64,000 bases of DNA from Ricinus communis (Eukaryota; Streptophyta; Magnoliopsida; Malpighiales; Euphorbiaceae): NCBI RefSeq assembly GCF_019578655.1, contig NC_063259.1, forward strand, positions 10,280,001-10,344,000. The letters run 5' to 3'. Made by a program: the position numbers and the translations under genes. Positions 1 through 12,160 of this stretch are shown in pieces (within the stretch, counting starts at the first letter, position 1; the number at the start of each line of letters is the position of its first letter). The notes under the pieces are model-generated. The model ran no database searches and was not told the origin of the DNA. It was given only the letters and a program-made list of their open reading frames with translations.

Positions 1-380
1 TAAAAAGTAGAATTAGATTTTAGATATTCACTAATAAACATTGGTTAAGGATTATTAGAAATAAGTTTGAGATTAATATCTAAAGTATGTTTATGCATGA
101 ATTTTAAGGTTGTGCGTTCAGTATATTGATTTTGACTGGGTTATTTATTTTATTTGTTACTATTTTTTTCTTGTTATGATATCAGAATTTAAATTAGTAG
201 TAGAAATTTTTACGAATGAATTCAAAATTATATAGTTAATTGATTTCATATTAGAAAAGGATTTTAAGTTTCACAGACATATGGAAGTGGTTCTTTATTT
301 AATTAGTTTTATAAATTTAATTTGTCCAGCTAGAATGTATTTTCTTCAACAGAAAAGTATTCAAATATAGTATAGTAATA

Positions 381-480
381 TACATATTTATTTCAATCAT
401 TGTTTGTTTCTCTTTGTTATTTATTTATTATACATATTTATTTCAATCATTGTTTGTTTCTCTTTGTTATTTATTTATTC
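381..480. repeat. Exact 50-bp tandem duplication
   Basis: Two head-to-tail copies of a 50-bp AT-rich unit, 381-430 and 431-480, beginning TACATATTTATTTCAATCAT. They are identical by eye except at the last base or two. The identity suggests a recent duplication. No coding content. Confidence 0.9.
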
Positions 481-849
481 TCTCACTGAGTTTTACTCAC
501 CCCTATTTTTTCCACCAATGTTATGCAGGATGTTTAATACTCAGTTCAGAATCGAATATGTAGCAGTTAGAGCTTGAAGTTGCTAGACTCCACGGTCCGG
601 GAAATTGAAAATAAAAGATTGGATAGTTAAGCTCAATTGGGCAGGGCCATTATAAAGGGAGACAAACTCAGCCCAGATCTCGACTGCGCCCTTAGGAAGC
701 ATAACCTCATAAAGCAACAGCTTCAAGGTAGCAGGTTATGAAGGTTTGGTGATTAAAATCACGACCGCTACCCACAGGAGTGCGATTGCAATTTTCATAT
801 TGTCTGAAAACTGTTGCAAACCGCCAATGGATAGTTTTGAAGCACTTTA

Positions 850-1500
850 TCACCATTTGACACATCAGATAGCCGTTGGGTAGAATTCAAGAATCAGGAC
901 CACGAAGCAAGAATCACGATCATGATTTGCACTCTGATAGTGCTTTCAATGCATTGTTTAAAGCAAAAAGAGGGGTTTTTTAGCCATTATAAGAGTAATG
1001 TCTCTTTGAGGATTCTAAGGTATATATACAAAAAACAGCAAATGGTTGATCAACAACCTTCTTGATCTAATATTTGTTGAGTTTTAATTTCTCATTTTCT
1101 TTCAATTAATTTCTTGTAAATTAAGTAATTTTGGATTATTGTAAGAGCTTTTAATTGCTCTTATGAGTGTTAATGAAAATATTTGGGTTGGGTTTAAGAG
1201 TTAGCCTAGTAAAACTCTTGGAAGAGTCGTGTGTTAGCCATAAAACCAAGTTGTAAAATTAACCAAAACACTAAGTTGAGAGAGCTTGGAGAAACTCCAT
1301 CATATTTGTGAAAGCTAGTAGTCGAATACTCAATTGGAAATTGAGAAATGGACATAGAATTTGTTAATACTTGAACCACTATAAATTTTAGTGTGATCTC
1401 TCTTCTTCCCTATCTCTAAATATTTCTTCTAAGATTTTAATTTATCATCTTTTCTACTTTACCAATTCAATCCCTCCCCTGTTCTTGATAAAAATTGTTC
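850..1500 (+). mobile_element. Probable worn 3' part of a Ty1/copia LTR
   Basis: The order of short words here matches the better preserved copia LTR at 54209-55383: a GCCGTTGG word (near 873), a run resembling CATTATAA..GTCTCT, a TATA-like TATATATACA (about 1022), a long stretch rich in 'agagttagcc..aaaactctt' type sequence, then AGTGTGATCTCT and ACCAATTCAATCCCTCCCCT near 1463. The copia LTR ends with the equivalent ACCAATTCAACCCCCCTTCT. No flanking coding domains are seen, and the 5' boundary is not resolved. It could be a solo LTR or an old fragment. Confidence 0.4.
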
Positions 1501-2109
1501 AAATCTTAGGTTATAAAAAAATTGAGACTGTAAAAATAAAATTTTACAATCCATTTCCCGTATATATAAAAAGAACCTTTAAACAATCTTCAATTGCCCG
1601 AGAATTAATACAATAAGAAAAAATGATTATCAAATTCTTTTTTGAATTTGACAACAGACAATAAGAAAAACTATTCTAAAACATTAAAAAGAAAAAATTG
1701 CTTCCATATTAATAAATGTCCCTATTATATAGAAATGAGGAAATCAATAATTTATTATTTATTAATTTTAAATAATTAAATTATATTTTAATTATTTATA
1801 TCTAAATATAAAGCACCCGTTAATGTCTAAATATAAAGCACTTATAACAAATATTTGTTGCACTCTGCAAATTTAACCCGAAAAGCACAAAATAGCGGCG
1901 TTCCTTTTTTTTCTTTTCTTTTCTTAAGGAACTACTTGCCATCATTCAAGAACTACATTATCAAATATATATCTCTAAAATTGGTTATTCAACCCACCAA
2001 TAGCCTATCTTTTTCTGTCATATGAATTCCAGTTAATCCAAAGTAATAAAGAAAAATGTAAAATGTCTTTGTCATCTCTGGCCCAAATAAATAATTCTGT
2101 TAGGAATAC
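1501..2109. other. AT-rich intergenic stretch downstream of the NAC gene
   Basis: No ORF, repeat family or RNA gene recognised. It should include the 3' untranslated region and terminator of the NAC gene, which is read on the minus strand towards lower coordinates, but no polyadenylation site can be fixed by eye. Confidence 0.5.
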
Positions 2110-5100
2110 TTAGTCTTCTTGTATAGAAAAGGCAATGGAATTGTCTTGAGAAGCACATAGAGAGAAAATCTCTTCTAACGTTCCATTCATGCAATCCGTG
2201 TACTTGTCATAAGTCATATACTCTTCCATGATTTCACACTTTCTTGGCTTTGTCTCTGCTATATTTATCTGTGGGAAGCCTTCTAATTCTATCGGCGGGT
2301 AAGGAAGTTGATAATGCATGTTTGAGTAGCTTGGGATCTGCATATCCTGCACTTACACATAGATTCTGATCATCATTAAGTTTGTTATTATCATACAAAC
2401 AGTGGGTTCCAGAACGTCTCATATACATGATAAATTTAAGCTAACATCCTGTAAGGGGAGAAGAAAAAAGAAAAGAAAAGAAAAGAAAAGAAAAGAGGGA
2501 ACTGAAAACAAAAAGTGATAGAAGAAAATGTGTCATTGGAAAATGTGATAATTGAGAGATATAGCAGACCCGGTGAAGAAAATCAGGAAGAAAGATGTTT
2601 GAACTTTGAATGATGTTTTGAGTCAGTCAAAAGAAGTTAAAGAAGATAAGTGAGGAAAGCTAATTTGAGTTGGACTAAGAGATTTTTGGATGGGAAAGCT
2701 TTAGAAAAAGCTTAGAGAGTTTGTTGCCTTCCCAACTTTTGTCACTTTAAGATCAAAAAGAGAACACAAAGGATTTGTTTAATGGGCCATTTCCAACCCA
2801 TTAGATGAATTCCATACAATGTTTGGGAGCAAAGTTATGGTATGGGGTGTAAAACTAATAGAGTTTTCTTTCCTTTTCTTTTTTTTTCAAATCTATCTTT
2901 TCAAAATGATGATGTGTGAACATGAAGCTTCAGAGATAAAGCAAAAACATTGCTGGAAATGTAATGTTCGAAAAGGAGATAATCACGTATGAACAACTAT
3001 AAAAGATAACATGCAGAGCGATGATAATCATTTTATGAATCTTAGCATGGCCCATACAAGTGTGTTTTCACCTTATAGCATGTTATTACGTCACGTTTTA
3101 CTCTTAATTTCACATATTTTTTTACCTAGAAAATAGTTCATAAACTATAAAATGCATACACATGAAATTTACTTATTATATACTTTTCAATTAGATTCAT
3201 TTTATTCACAAATTTTGATTTATTTTATTCAATTTATTCAATTTAATTTTAATTATAATTTAATTATTTCATTAATAAAAAGTTACTAAGTCATTAACTA
3301 TTTTTTTTTCATTAATTATTCATACCGTATCAATTTTTTATTTATAAAATAACAATTTAATAATTAAAATAAATTAAATTAAAATTTTGTGTACAAAATA
3401 AAACTAAATATAAAATTATGTAACTATTATTAAATAATATGTCACGAGATCTATTAAACTAGGCAAGAAATTTCCTGATCTCATTAGCCAAATGCTAATT
3501 AAATTGGGTTGCCATGCAATATTAGAAGGATTTCTTTTGAGATGAAATAATAATGAAGAAAATTATTGCAACACATTTACTGACATGGAGAGAGAGAGGG
3601 TATACCTGAAGTAGATTTGAGAAGTCCATTCCAAGAGAATACATATTGACGGAGCTGTTGGCTTCATCTGAGGCAAATGGAGCTTGTGAATCATCAGGTA
3701 TTGGGGTTTCAATTGGTGTTCCTTGGGTGACATCTGAAGAAGATGTTTCAGATGGAAATTTAGAGTAATCATTATTCAAATGTTCGTCTTCAGTTTGTTC
3801 TCTTCCTTTAAAAGTTTCACTCCCACTTATATCTTCTGCGAAGAATTGTTCATCGGAAACACAAGTATCATCCTTGTCTATTATTTTCCCATTTTTCTCT
3901 TCCTTTGTTTTGGGATTAACTTGAATGGTTTTCTTGAAAACCCTACAAAGTGCATAGGAATCCTATAACAGTGAAAAAATTGGTTAGATTTTATGAAACA
4001 GTAAAATACAAAGATTTATAAAAGCAAACTCGGAAAGGAGAAAAAGAAACAGGAACATGACAATTAAAGATACAAGTACACCTAAAGTCTTGAATCAAAG
4101 ACTCTTTCATCATATCATGCTGATAAGGTATTCTTTATTAAAGAGAAAGATTATAGTGACAAAAGGAAGATCTAAAAACAATAACGATCCACGCATAAAA
4201 TCATCAACAATGATTATACTTGATGAGATCTGCTTCTTTCTTTCTGTCTCCTTAATGCATTTAACATAAAGAAGCATAGACCCTTGATGCTTTTCTTCTC
4301 TTAGACTACAAAAAATTCAAGTCTTTGAACTGCCACAGGTTCCCCTATGCTTATCCAAATGCATTTCAAAGATCCTTCCCGACCTATATACAAATTTAGG
4401 ATGCTCACATGATTGTGCAACCTATTGACCTCATTGTCATCACAAGTGCACACATGGATCAAAACCCTAATGCATCTCACATACATATATAGCTTTCTTC
4501 TTCTTCTTTTTTTCTTTCTTTAATTTGTACTGACATATTTAATTTGTGGTTGGAGGCTCTACGTTGTTATATATGAATACATATTGATTATGTTTCTAGA
4601 TGGGTATTTTGTATTTCAATGTAAATAACATATGTGGCATATAGCCTATGGTTCCTGAATTCGAAACCCATCCAACTTTTTTGGCAGAAGAAAAAGACTA
4701 AAGAGGAAAGAATGCTTATGGAAATTATTTATTTACCTTTAAACTCGAAGATGCAGCGCCACATAAAGAGTAGATCAAGCGATACTCATGCATAACCCAA
4801 TTGGTTCTAATGCCATGAGGAGCTCTACCTCTATAGTATACCAATGTCTTCTTCATCCCTACAGGCTGTCTTTGAGAGTGCACTGGTCTATCCTTCCCTG
4901 TAGCTTTCCAGTATCCAGCCCTTGTTGCCCTATTAGTTCTTGATCCATTTGGGTACTTCTTGTCCCTTGGACTGTAAAAATACCACTCCAAATCCTTACT
5001 TGGCAAAAATGACTTATCTGTTACAGGAATTAACATTCATATTAGCCAATTTATAAATTTATGAACTTATTTTTGGTGATAAATCAAGATTTTATCATCC

Positions 5101-5362
5101 CATTATAGTTCGATGAGAATTATATTGTTCTCAGCAAGGCTGTTCCGTGTAAAGCAAAATATAATCAAAATGTCCAGTTCAAACAATAATATTATATACA
5201 TGTACCTGGTAAGTCCCAAGGCTCGCATTTGTAGAGGTCAACTTCTGGGATGATTTCAAGTTCAATCGATCTGCCATTGATTTTTCGATCAAGGTAGTAA
5301 GCAACAAGCTCTTCATCTGTCGGATGGAACCTAAATCCGGGCGGGAGACTCATAGGAGCCAT
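2110..5362 (-). CDS. NAC domain transcription factor (complete, four exons)
   Basis: A plant-specific NAC transcription factor, expected to act in the nucleus as a dimer binding promoters. Exons on the minus strand are 5362-5206, 5017-4737, 3962-3606 and 2346-2110; every intron is GT-AG and the spliced frame stays open for 343 codons to TAA. NAC subdomains appear in order: A ([19 protein letters not shown], residues 6-24), B ([19 protein letters not shown]), C with the DNA-contacting WKATGKD (89-95), D ([17 protein letters not shown]), E ([11 protein letters not shown], 147-157). Exon junctions inside the NAC domain lie at the family's usual places. The acidic, Ser/Thr-rich C-terminal part (about 158-343) is the likely regulatory region; no membrane segment is seen. 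The start at 5362 is preferred over the ATG at 5353 because it adds the [10 protein letters not shown] form common in this group. The N-terminus resembles the Arabidopsis NAC045/NAC086/NAC057 group, some of which act in phloem sieve elements; that placement is inference. Confidence 0.95.
2463..2496. repeat. (AAAAG)n microsatellite in NAC intron 3
   Basis: About six AAAAG-type units on the plus strand, inside the third NAC intron (2347-3605). The rest of that 1.26-kb intron is AT-rich with no recognised element. Confidence 0.85.
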
Positions 5363-5450
5363 TGAATTGAAGATACAAGAGAGAGACAGAGAGAGACAAA
5401 TTTTTGGAATCAGGAAAACTAGAGCATGTTAGGCTTGTACGACAATGATC

Positions 5451-5458
5451 TAATATAG
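5451..5458 (-). promoter_or_regulatory. TATA-like box of the NAC gene
   Basis: Read on the minus strand the sequence is GTCTATATTA, about 90 bp before the ATG at 5362. This would give a 5' leader of roughly 60 nt containing a short GA-rich run (plus-strand 5379-5397). Chosen by position and word only. Confidence 0.4.
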
Positions 5459-5810
5459 ACCACTGCTAGTCTGTTACGGTGAGAATAACAAAACATTGGC
5501 CCTTATAGTTGGGAGATTATTACAATCCATGCCATTGACATTTCTGCTTAATGAATACACTTGGAAGAGGAATATGCAAAAAGAAAGTGGTAGAAATGGT
5601 AATTAATTGCAAGGCGAATAGGATATAAAATAAATTAAGAAGCTTTAGCTTTTGGAGATTCTAAGTGTAAGCTAACGTGTGAAAACCAACAGAGTAGGAT
5701 AAGAAGCTTCTCTGCTTTTGTCTGCTCCCAAACTAACAAAAATCACAGCCCTTCTCAAAAGGCTGTGTAGGCCACTCAACCACCCATACTCTACTACACG
5801 CAGTACTAGG

Positions 5811-5811
<1 letters not shown>

Positions 5812-5857
<46 letters not shown>
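5812..5857. repeat. (CT)n / (GA)n microsatellite in the NAC upstream region
   Basis: About 22 uninterrupted CT units on the plus strand, GA on the NAC sense strand, about 450 bp upstream of the NAC start codon. GA tracts in plant promoters are known binding sites of BPC/GAGA-type proteins. Whether this one is used cannot be seen. Confidence 0.95.
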
Positions 5858-5858
<1 letters not shown>

Positions 5859-6803
5859 TATTATAATGCCTCCTCTCTATTGTAAATTTTTTGGCTTAAT
5901 ACATATTTAAATTGACATTTCTTATTATTTAAATACTTAAATCAGTTTATTTAATATGTAGGATCGTATGATCATACTTAGTTATTTCAACTTAAACTTA
6001 TGCCATTTAAACATTTAAAACACTTAAATATTCAAATGGGTTCAGATATCACACGCATTTGCTAATTTTAATTTAATATCTAATAACTTATTGAATTTTT
6101 AATGAGTTCAATATATGGTTTGCTCTTGCATTAGATCATATATGAAATTACATGATTTATTTTTTATATAAAATATCATTATATGGTGGCTTTTATTTTT
6201 TATTTATTTATACTTTGTGTATTTCATATTTATTGTTTTTGATATTTTCTTGTACGGTATCTAGTTATCTTTTTTAAGAGTTTTTATCTCTTTTTCAAGC
6301 ATAATCGTACCTCCCTCTTTTATGTCATATTCTATTTTCTTCATAATAATTTTACTCCTCCTTTCAATTCTCTCTCTATCCTCTGTTTAACGAATTTATT
6401 TTTCACCTTCAATTCTTGCTTCAGCTAATATAAATTAGTGGGATAATTAAATGGTGAAGAGAAAATCTAAAGAAAGCTTCTTGTTAGAAATAGTTTTCTA
6501 TTGATAGAATAAATTGTCTAAAAGAATATAAGATTAATGAGTGTGAAGATCAATGAGATAACTATTGTTAGTGTTCTTTGTGCAGCAAACATAGTTAGTG
6601 ATGTTTGGTATAGAAGATGGATTCATCGCTTTCTTTTTTAGAATTAAAAAGAGTGGAATGGGATGTACCATGTTGTGTCTTGTTGACCGCACTATTGTCA
6701 AGGATATCTATGGATACTGTGGAAGATGTGCCTAACACTTGTAGGACACGAGGAGTAAGTTGTTGTTTAGTTTGCAATGTCATGGGGTAATATATTTATA
6801 GAC
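5858..6803. other. Intergenic stretch between the NAC promoter and element C
   Basis: AT-rich. An open frame of 62 codons at 6595-6783 (minus) has no recognisable domain and is not annotated as a gene. Nothing else is supported. Confidence 0.5.
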
Positions 6804-6808
6804 ATGAT

Positions 6809-7188
6809 TGATGGGTGTCGAATCTAATAAAAATAAATTTTTATTCTTTAAATAAAAATAACTTGTAAATAGTGACAAGTAGGGTCGAATCCAAAGAGAT
6901 TGGTAAGATTTATTTCTTTAATAAAATTCAAATAAAATTAGGAGGAATTTTAAATTTAGAAGCAAAAAAAATTAAACTAAAAATCAATTAGAAGCAATAA
7001 TAAAATTTGAGAAGATAAATCAATATGAGAAAACTCCAACCCAAGATATAATCTTAGTTTTAATTCATTGAATTAATCATTAATGCAAATATAATTTCCA
7101 AATCCATTAATAAATTGGTTATAGTTATTGAGAAGCTCTAACAACCTAATTTCTCTTTAAATTTTTGTTAATCAATGGAAGCCATTTG
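6809..7188 (-). repeat. Element C 3' LTR, truncated to 380 bp
   Basis: Matches 26492 to about 26871 of the 5' LTR base for base with scattered substitutions. The match stops after CATTTG at 7183-7188, where the sequence passes directly into the post-pol ORF. About 950 bp of LTR (U3 and most of R/U5 in sense), the polypurine tract and the 3' untranslated region are missing. Confidence 0.93.
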
Positions 7189-8376
7189 GAAATTATATGG
7201 TGGAGTAAAACCTATGTGCTTGAAGAAAGCCATCAAGTTCAATTCCATTTCTAATTGACGTTGTTCAAGGCGTTTGAGTTCTTCAGTATATCGCCCTTGG
7301 GAGGATGATCCAGGAGAAGACGGTTCATTGTTGGAAATTAAATTCTCTTCCTTATTCTCGTCTTGAAGGAGTTTTTGCTCTGAAATGTTCTTTGCGATAG
7401 GACCTGTAGACTGAAAACAAGGCACACCTTCCTTCTTCCACACTAAACCCATACTCATTAAGCATTTTATATCCAAAGAATGTATATCACAAGCAACATG
7501 CAGGGCATTATTATCAATATCAAGCAAAAATGTGTGTATAGCCAATTAAGTAATCAAGGAACCTAGAATCATTGGATGCTTCTTCACAATAACATTGTCA
7601 AATTAAGAAGCCAACTAAAATCCAAGGTTCTCTTTAATTCCTTTTTGCATGCACCGCAAGAAAAAAAACTCGGTTTTTGAAAGTATGCCAGAATTATCTT
7701 TCCTACCTTAAAAAGTAAAAGCTAGATACCTATGAATATATTTCAAGGCTTGATCATATAGATAACTAGCTTGTGACTTACTAGGGTTATATCTGATGCC
7801 TGTAGACATTTGCTTATACAAAGGAGCTGGTTCAAATTCAGGTAAAAAATCACAAACAGACTTAGCATATTCATCAGTTTTAGCATAATCATTTGTGATA
7901 AAACTAAAGGCAAGGTTAAACTGTGTGATTGAGAGTTTGAACTCCCTGCCTAACAACCTAAAACACACTACTCCTAGAGTGTTCAATGTAATATCAACTT
8001 TCTTATCAAACTCAAAAGTAGTGTAAAACTCATGCACAAATTCAATATAACATGGATAATTAATTGAAAAGCATGCTTGCCATCCAATATTATCAATGTA
8101 CTTATCCACATCTTCTTTAATATTCAATTTTTCTAAAGTCAAACAATCAATATATTTGCAAGGAATAATAGATTGTTGAGAGAAAAATTTATACCTTTCT
8201 TTGTGGACTTGCTTACTGAATATCAAATTTCCTTTCAATTCAGTTTCTGATGGTGGCAAAATATGCATCCCCTTTCCAATTCGTGCTCGTGAGCTTGTAA
8301 CATTTGATTTGACTTTGTGCAATTGTTGTGGAGTTACCTTTGGCTTTTGCTCGTGACCCATCCTTTTCTTAACCAT
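7168..8376 (-). pseudogene. Element C post-pol (env-position) ORF, broken
   Basis: Two open stretches, 8376-7708 (222 aa) and 7545-7168 (125 aa), separated by stops and a frame change. Conserved words shared with the element B copy: GKG..LPPSE.EL near the start, KYIDCLTLEKLNIKED, EFYTTFEF, RLLGREFKLSITQFNLAFSF and YNPSKSQASYL. This is the protein found after pol in Athila-type elements, in the env position; its biochemical role is not established. No signal peptide or clear membrane segment is visible, so an envelope function is not supported by sequence. The last six codons (MASID plus stop at 7168) lie in LTR sequence, created by the deletion that fused this ORF to the 3' LTR. Confidence 0.8.
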
Positions 8377-9105
8377 TGGACTGATTTTTATGGAGAAGTA
8401 GGACGAACGACGAGCTGAAAACGCGCGCTGCTGCTGAAGATGATCGCCGGAAAAGAACGCGACCAGATTCTAGGATGAACGAATGGCAAGCAGGTCTAGA
8501 GAAGAGCGGTACGAATGGCGAGCAGGTCTGGAGAAGAACGGCACACTGGCGAGAAGGTTTGGAGAAGAACGGGACCAGCTGCTGGAGAAGATGATGTGCG
8601 GCGCTGCTGCTTTGCTTGCCGGAGTTGCATAGTAGAGGGCTCTTAGAGTTTAACAAATAGAGAAGGAGTTGCTTGCTAAATTAGAGAAGAAGGTAAACTA
8701 AAACAATTAGGGTAAAAAAAGTGATGAAAGATAAAAAAAATAAAATGTGAAAATAAATAGAAAAAATAATTAAAAAAATGATAATTAAATTAAAAAAAAA
8801 AAGATTTTTTTTTCTTTTTTTGTTTTTGCATTCTCAATTCTTAAGAATTTGGACAGAAGATCTTCTTTGTTAGAGCGTGGGCACGCTATGTTATTTTTAT
8901 ATTAGCTCAAAATGTAGTGTGCCCTTGTGCTAAACATAGTTCCTTTCTGCCCCAAAACTCATAAAAAGACATTTAGTAAGGGAACACGAAAATCAACTAT
9001 AAAAACCGCAAATTGATAAGAAAGTAAAATAAACTAGAAAATAAATTTGGGTTGCCTCCCAAAACATGCCTTTATTTAATGTCTCTGGCTAGACATGGTC
9101 GCATG
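8377..9105 (-). other. Element C spacer between pol and the post-pol ORF
   Basis: Non-coding leader of the post-pol ORF. Holds a degenerate tandem repeat at about 8470-8575 (GGTCTGGAGAAGAACGG-like units, about 40 bp apart), a poly-A/T-rich run, a perfect 12-bp palindrome AGAAGATCTTCT (8855-8866) and a GC palindrome AGCGTGGGCACGCT (8874-8887). A 95-codon open frame at 8369-8656 (minus) overlaps the ORF start by 8 bp. It has no recognised domain and its composition follows the repeats. Confidence 0.6.
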
Positions 9106-10350
9106 CTATGTATAACTTGGACACTCCAAGTTAATTTCTGCAATATTGTCAAGTTGAAATCCCTCATAGAAAGGTTTTAAGCGTTGACCATTAACTTTGA
9201 ACATCTTTTTAGTGTCTTGGTTTTGAATTTCTACTGCACCATGAGAAAAAACATTAGTGACAGTAAAAGGACCACTCCATCTAGAACGCAACTTACTTGG
9301 AAATAATTTGAGTCTAGAATTATAAAGAAGAACTTTTTATCCGATATAAAAGCTCTTTCTAGAAATCATATTATCATGAAATTTCTTTGTCTTTTCTTTG
9401 TAAATTCATGCACTCTCATATGCATCTAGACGAATTTCTTCTAGCTCTTGTAGTTGCAATCTTCTTTGTGAACCGGCTTCATCCATCTCCATATTGCATT
9501 GCTTTACCACCCAATATGCTTAATGTTCCAATTCAATCGGGAGGTGACACGGCTTCCCAAAGATTAGACGATAAGGAGACATACCTATAAGGGTTTTATA
9601 AGCCGTTCTATAAGCCCATAGCACATCTTCAAGTCATGCACTCCAATCTTTCCTATTAGGATTGACAACCTTTTCAAGGATCGATTTGATTTCTCTATTG
9701 GAGACTTCCGCTTGCCCACTTATTTGTAAGTGATAGGCCGTAGAAGTACGGTGAGTGACATTGTACTTTTTCAATAAGGCTTCAACCACTCTATTGCAAA
9801 AATGAGTGCCATGGTCACCAATTAAAGCTCTTGGCGTGCCAAATGTTGAGAAAATCTGAGACTTAAGAAAATCTACAGCAACTTTAGGATCATTAGTTCG
9901 AGTAGCTTTTGCCACTACCCGCTTTGAAACATAATCCACAGCAAGAAGTATGTAAATATTTCCATTAGAAGGAGGAAAAGGACCCATGAAATCTATACCC
10001 CAAACATCAAATATTTCACAAATAAGAATGGAAGTAAGTGGCATTTAATCTCTATGTCCTAAGTTTCCCGTCTTTTGAAAATTTTTGCTTGCTTTACAAA
10101 ACATGTATGAATCACAAAACAAATTGGGCCAAAATAATCCACATTCTAACACCTTAGGAGCCGTTCTTTTGGGGCCAAAGTGCCCACCACATGCATATGA
10201 ATGATAAAATATTAGAATGGATGCAACTTCATGTTGTGACACTTCTTCTAATGATTTGATCGGAGCAAAATTTCCACAAGTAAGGACCATCCCACATATA
10301 ATATTTGGCATCACTCTTAATTCGATCCTTTTGAGCCCTAGATAAATCAT
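9106..10350 (-). pseudogene. Element C integrase (pol C-terminal part), broken
   Basis: Fragments in three frames. 10350-10045 holds part of the zinc-binding N-terminus (HSYACGGHFGPKRTA). 10044-9634 holds the catalytic core, with [11 protein letters not shown] (first catalytic Asp), [11 protein letters not shown] (second Asp) and GQAEVSNRE (Glu). 9291-9106 holds the C-terminal [12 protein letters not shown], a GPF/Y-type module. A region of stops lies between the last two. Integrase would insert the cDNA copy; this one cannot be made intact. Confidence 0.88.
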
Positions 10351-10393
10351 TTGGTAGCATTCTAGTAACTAAGTAGTTAACTATATCTACAAA

Positions 10394-11955
10394 CTAAGGA
10401 ATAGAATTATGAATAGAAAAGAAATGCTCATCTGGAAATTCATCCTTCAAAGGTGATGGTTCTTCATTTGTGATTAGCCGACTAAGGTGATCCGCGACCA
10501 AATTCTTCATTCCTTTCTTATCTTTTATTGTCAAGTTAAACTCTTGTAGTAAGAGTATCCAACGAATAAGCCTTGGTTTTGCGTCCTTCTTGGAGAGCAA
10601 ATACTTGAGAGTTGCATGATCAGAGTAAACAATCACGTTAGTTCCAAGTAAAGATGAACAAAATTTCTCTAAAGCAAAAATAGTGGCTAAAAGTTCTTTT
10701 TCCATTGTTGTATAGTTGCATTGTGCATTGTCTAGTGATCTTTGCCCAAGGACGGGACCCACAGCATGGTTGCTAGCATTGCACATGATCTCAAACAGAA
10801 GGGTCCAATCCGGTGGTTGAATAATTGGTGCTGAAGTTAGTACATCTTTCAATTTATCGAATGCCTCCTTGCATGACTCATCAAGTACAAACTTAACATC
10901 CTTTTGTAGTAAGCGACACAACGGTTGAGCTACTTTTGAAAAATCCTTGATAAAACATCGATAGAATCCTGCATGACCAAGAAAAATATGAACTTCCCGC
11001 CCACTAGCAAGGTAAGGCAAGAATTTAATTACATCTATCTTAGATTTATCAACTTCAATTCCTTTAAAAGACACAACGTGACCTAGAATAAGACCTTGAT
11101 CAACCATGAAGTGACACTTTTCATAATTTAAAACTAGGTTTGTCTCTATGCACCACTTAAGAATTTTAGTAAGGTTAGCCAAACATTCATTAAAAGAATT
11201 ACCATAGACCGTAAAATCATCCATAAAAACTTCTATGATATTCTCTATATAATCTGAAAATATACTAACCATACACCTTTAGAAGGTTGTGGGTGCATTA
11301 CAAAGACCAAAAAGCATCCGTCGATATGCAAAGGTCCCAAATGGACAAATGAAGGTTGTCTTTTCTTAGTCTTTGGGTGCCACTAGAACTTGGTGAAAAC
11401 CTGATTGACCATCAAGACAACAAAAGTGAGAATGACCGACTAAATGCTCAAGCATTTGATCAATAAATGGAAGAGGAAAATGATCTTTCTGAGTTGAAGT
11501 ATTCAATTTCTATAGTCTATACAAACTCTCCATCCATTTTGAATGCGGGTTGGAAATAACTCACCGTCTGAATTCTCTACCACAGTTATACCCGTTTTCT
11601 TTGGGACAACTTGAATTGGACTTACTCATTTGCTATCAAAAATTGGATAGATCATACCTGCATCAAGAAGTTTTAGAATTTCTTTCTTTACCACTTCCAT
11701 CATAGGAGGGTTTAGTCGGCGTTGGGCTTCTCTATATGGCTTGCTTTCCTCTTCTAAGAGTATTTTATGCATGCATAAAGAGGGGCTCAATCCTTTGATA
11801 TCAGCTATAGTCCACCCAATTGCTTCTTTGTACTCTCTAAGTACCCGAATCAACACCTCTTCTTCCAAAGTAGTGAGTTTATTAGATATGATAACTGACA
11901 AGGATTCATTTTCTCCTAAAAACACGTACTTTAAATGACTAGGTAAAGCTTTCAA
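10394..11955 (-). pseudogene. Element C reverse transcriptase and RNase H, broken
   Basis: 11955-11626 encodes the RT N-terminal part (RRLNPPMMEVVKKEILKLLD, GMIYPI). After several stops, 11272-10394 resumes just before the catalytic box ([11 protein letters not shown], with both Asp kept), [30 protein letters not shown], then Ty3 RNase H ([39 protein letters not shown]). A short in-frame deletion lies in the RNase H near [11 protein letters not shown], where the element B copy has about 14 more residues. Read with 24185-25148 across element B. Confidence 0.9.
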
Positions 11956-12160
11956 TTCTAACTTTGGTGCCTGTATAGTAGAAGGAATAAGCTTTTATGA
12001 GAATAAGATAAATCAATATAAGCAACATTATTTCTCACAAGCTTGAGTGCATCCAATACAAAAATGGTGCCTTATAGAGACGAATGTATCATATAAAGTG
12101 CTTCAAGGTGTAGAAGTTCTTTTGGATTGAGGTTGTTAGTGAGTGCAACTTGTAGCTTGT
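11956..12160 (-). pseudogene. Element C protease-RT linker, right of the B insertion
   Basis: Once B and one CTTGT copy are removed, the minus-strand frame from 24184 continues across the junction at 12155 (codons for HKDK then LQVALTNN) and stays open to a stop near 12079. This shows B entered an already formed pol gene. Confidence 0.8.

Noticed and set aside
2234..2428. 64-codon frame overlapping NAC exon 4
   Set aside because: Shadow of the real exon in another frame that runs through the splice acceptor.
6595..6783. 62-codon open frame upstream of element C
   Set aside because: No domain, ordinary composition, no homologous copy in the window; expected by chance.
8369..8656. 95-codon open frame ahead of the C post-pol ORF
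   Set aside because: Content follows a local tandem repeat and no family is recognised; kept only as part of the spacer.
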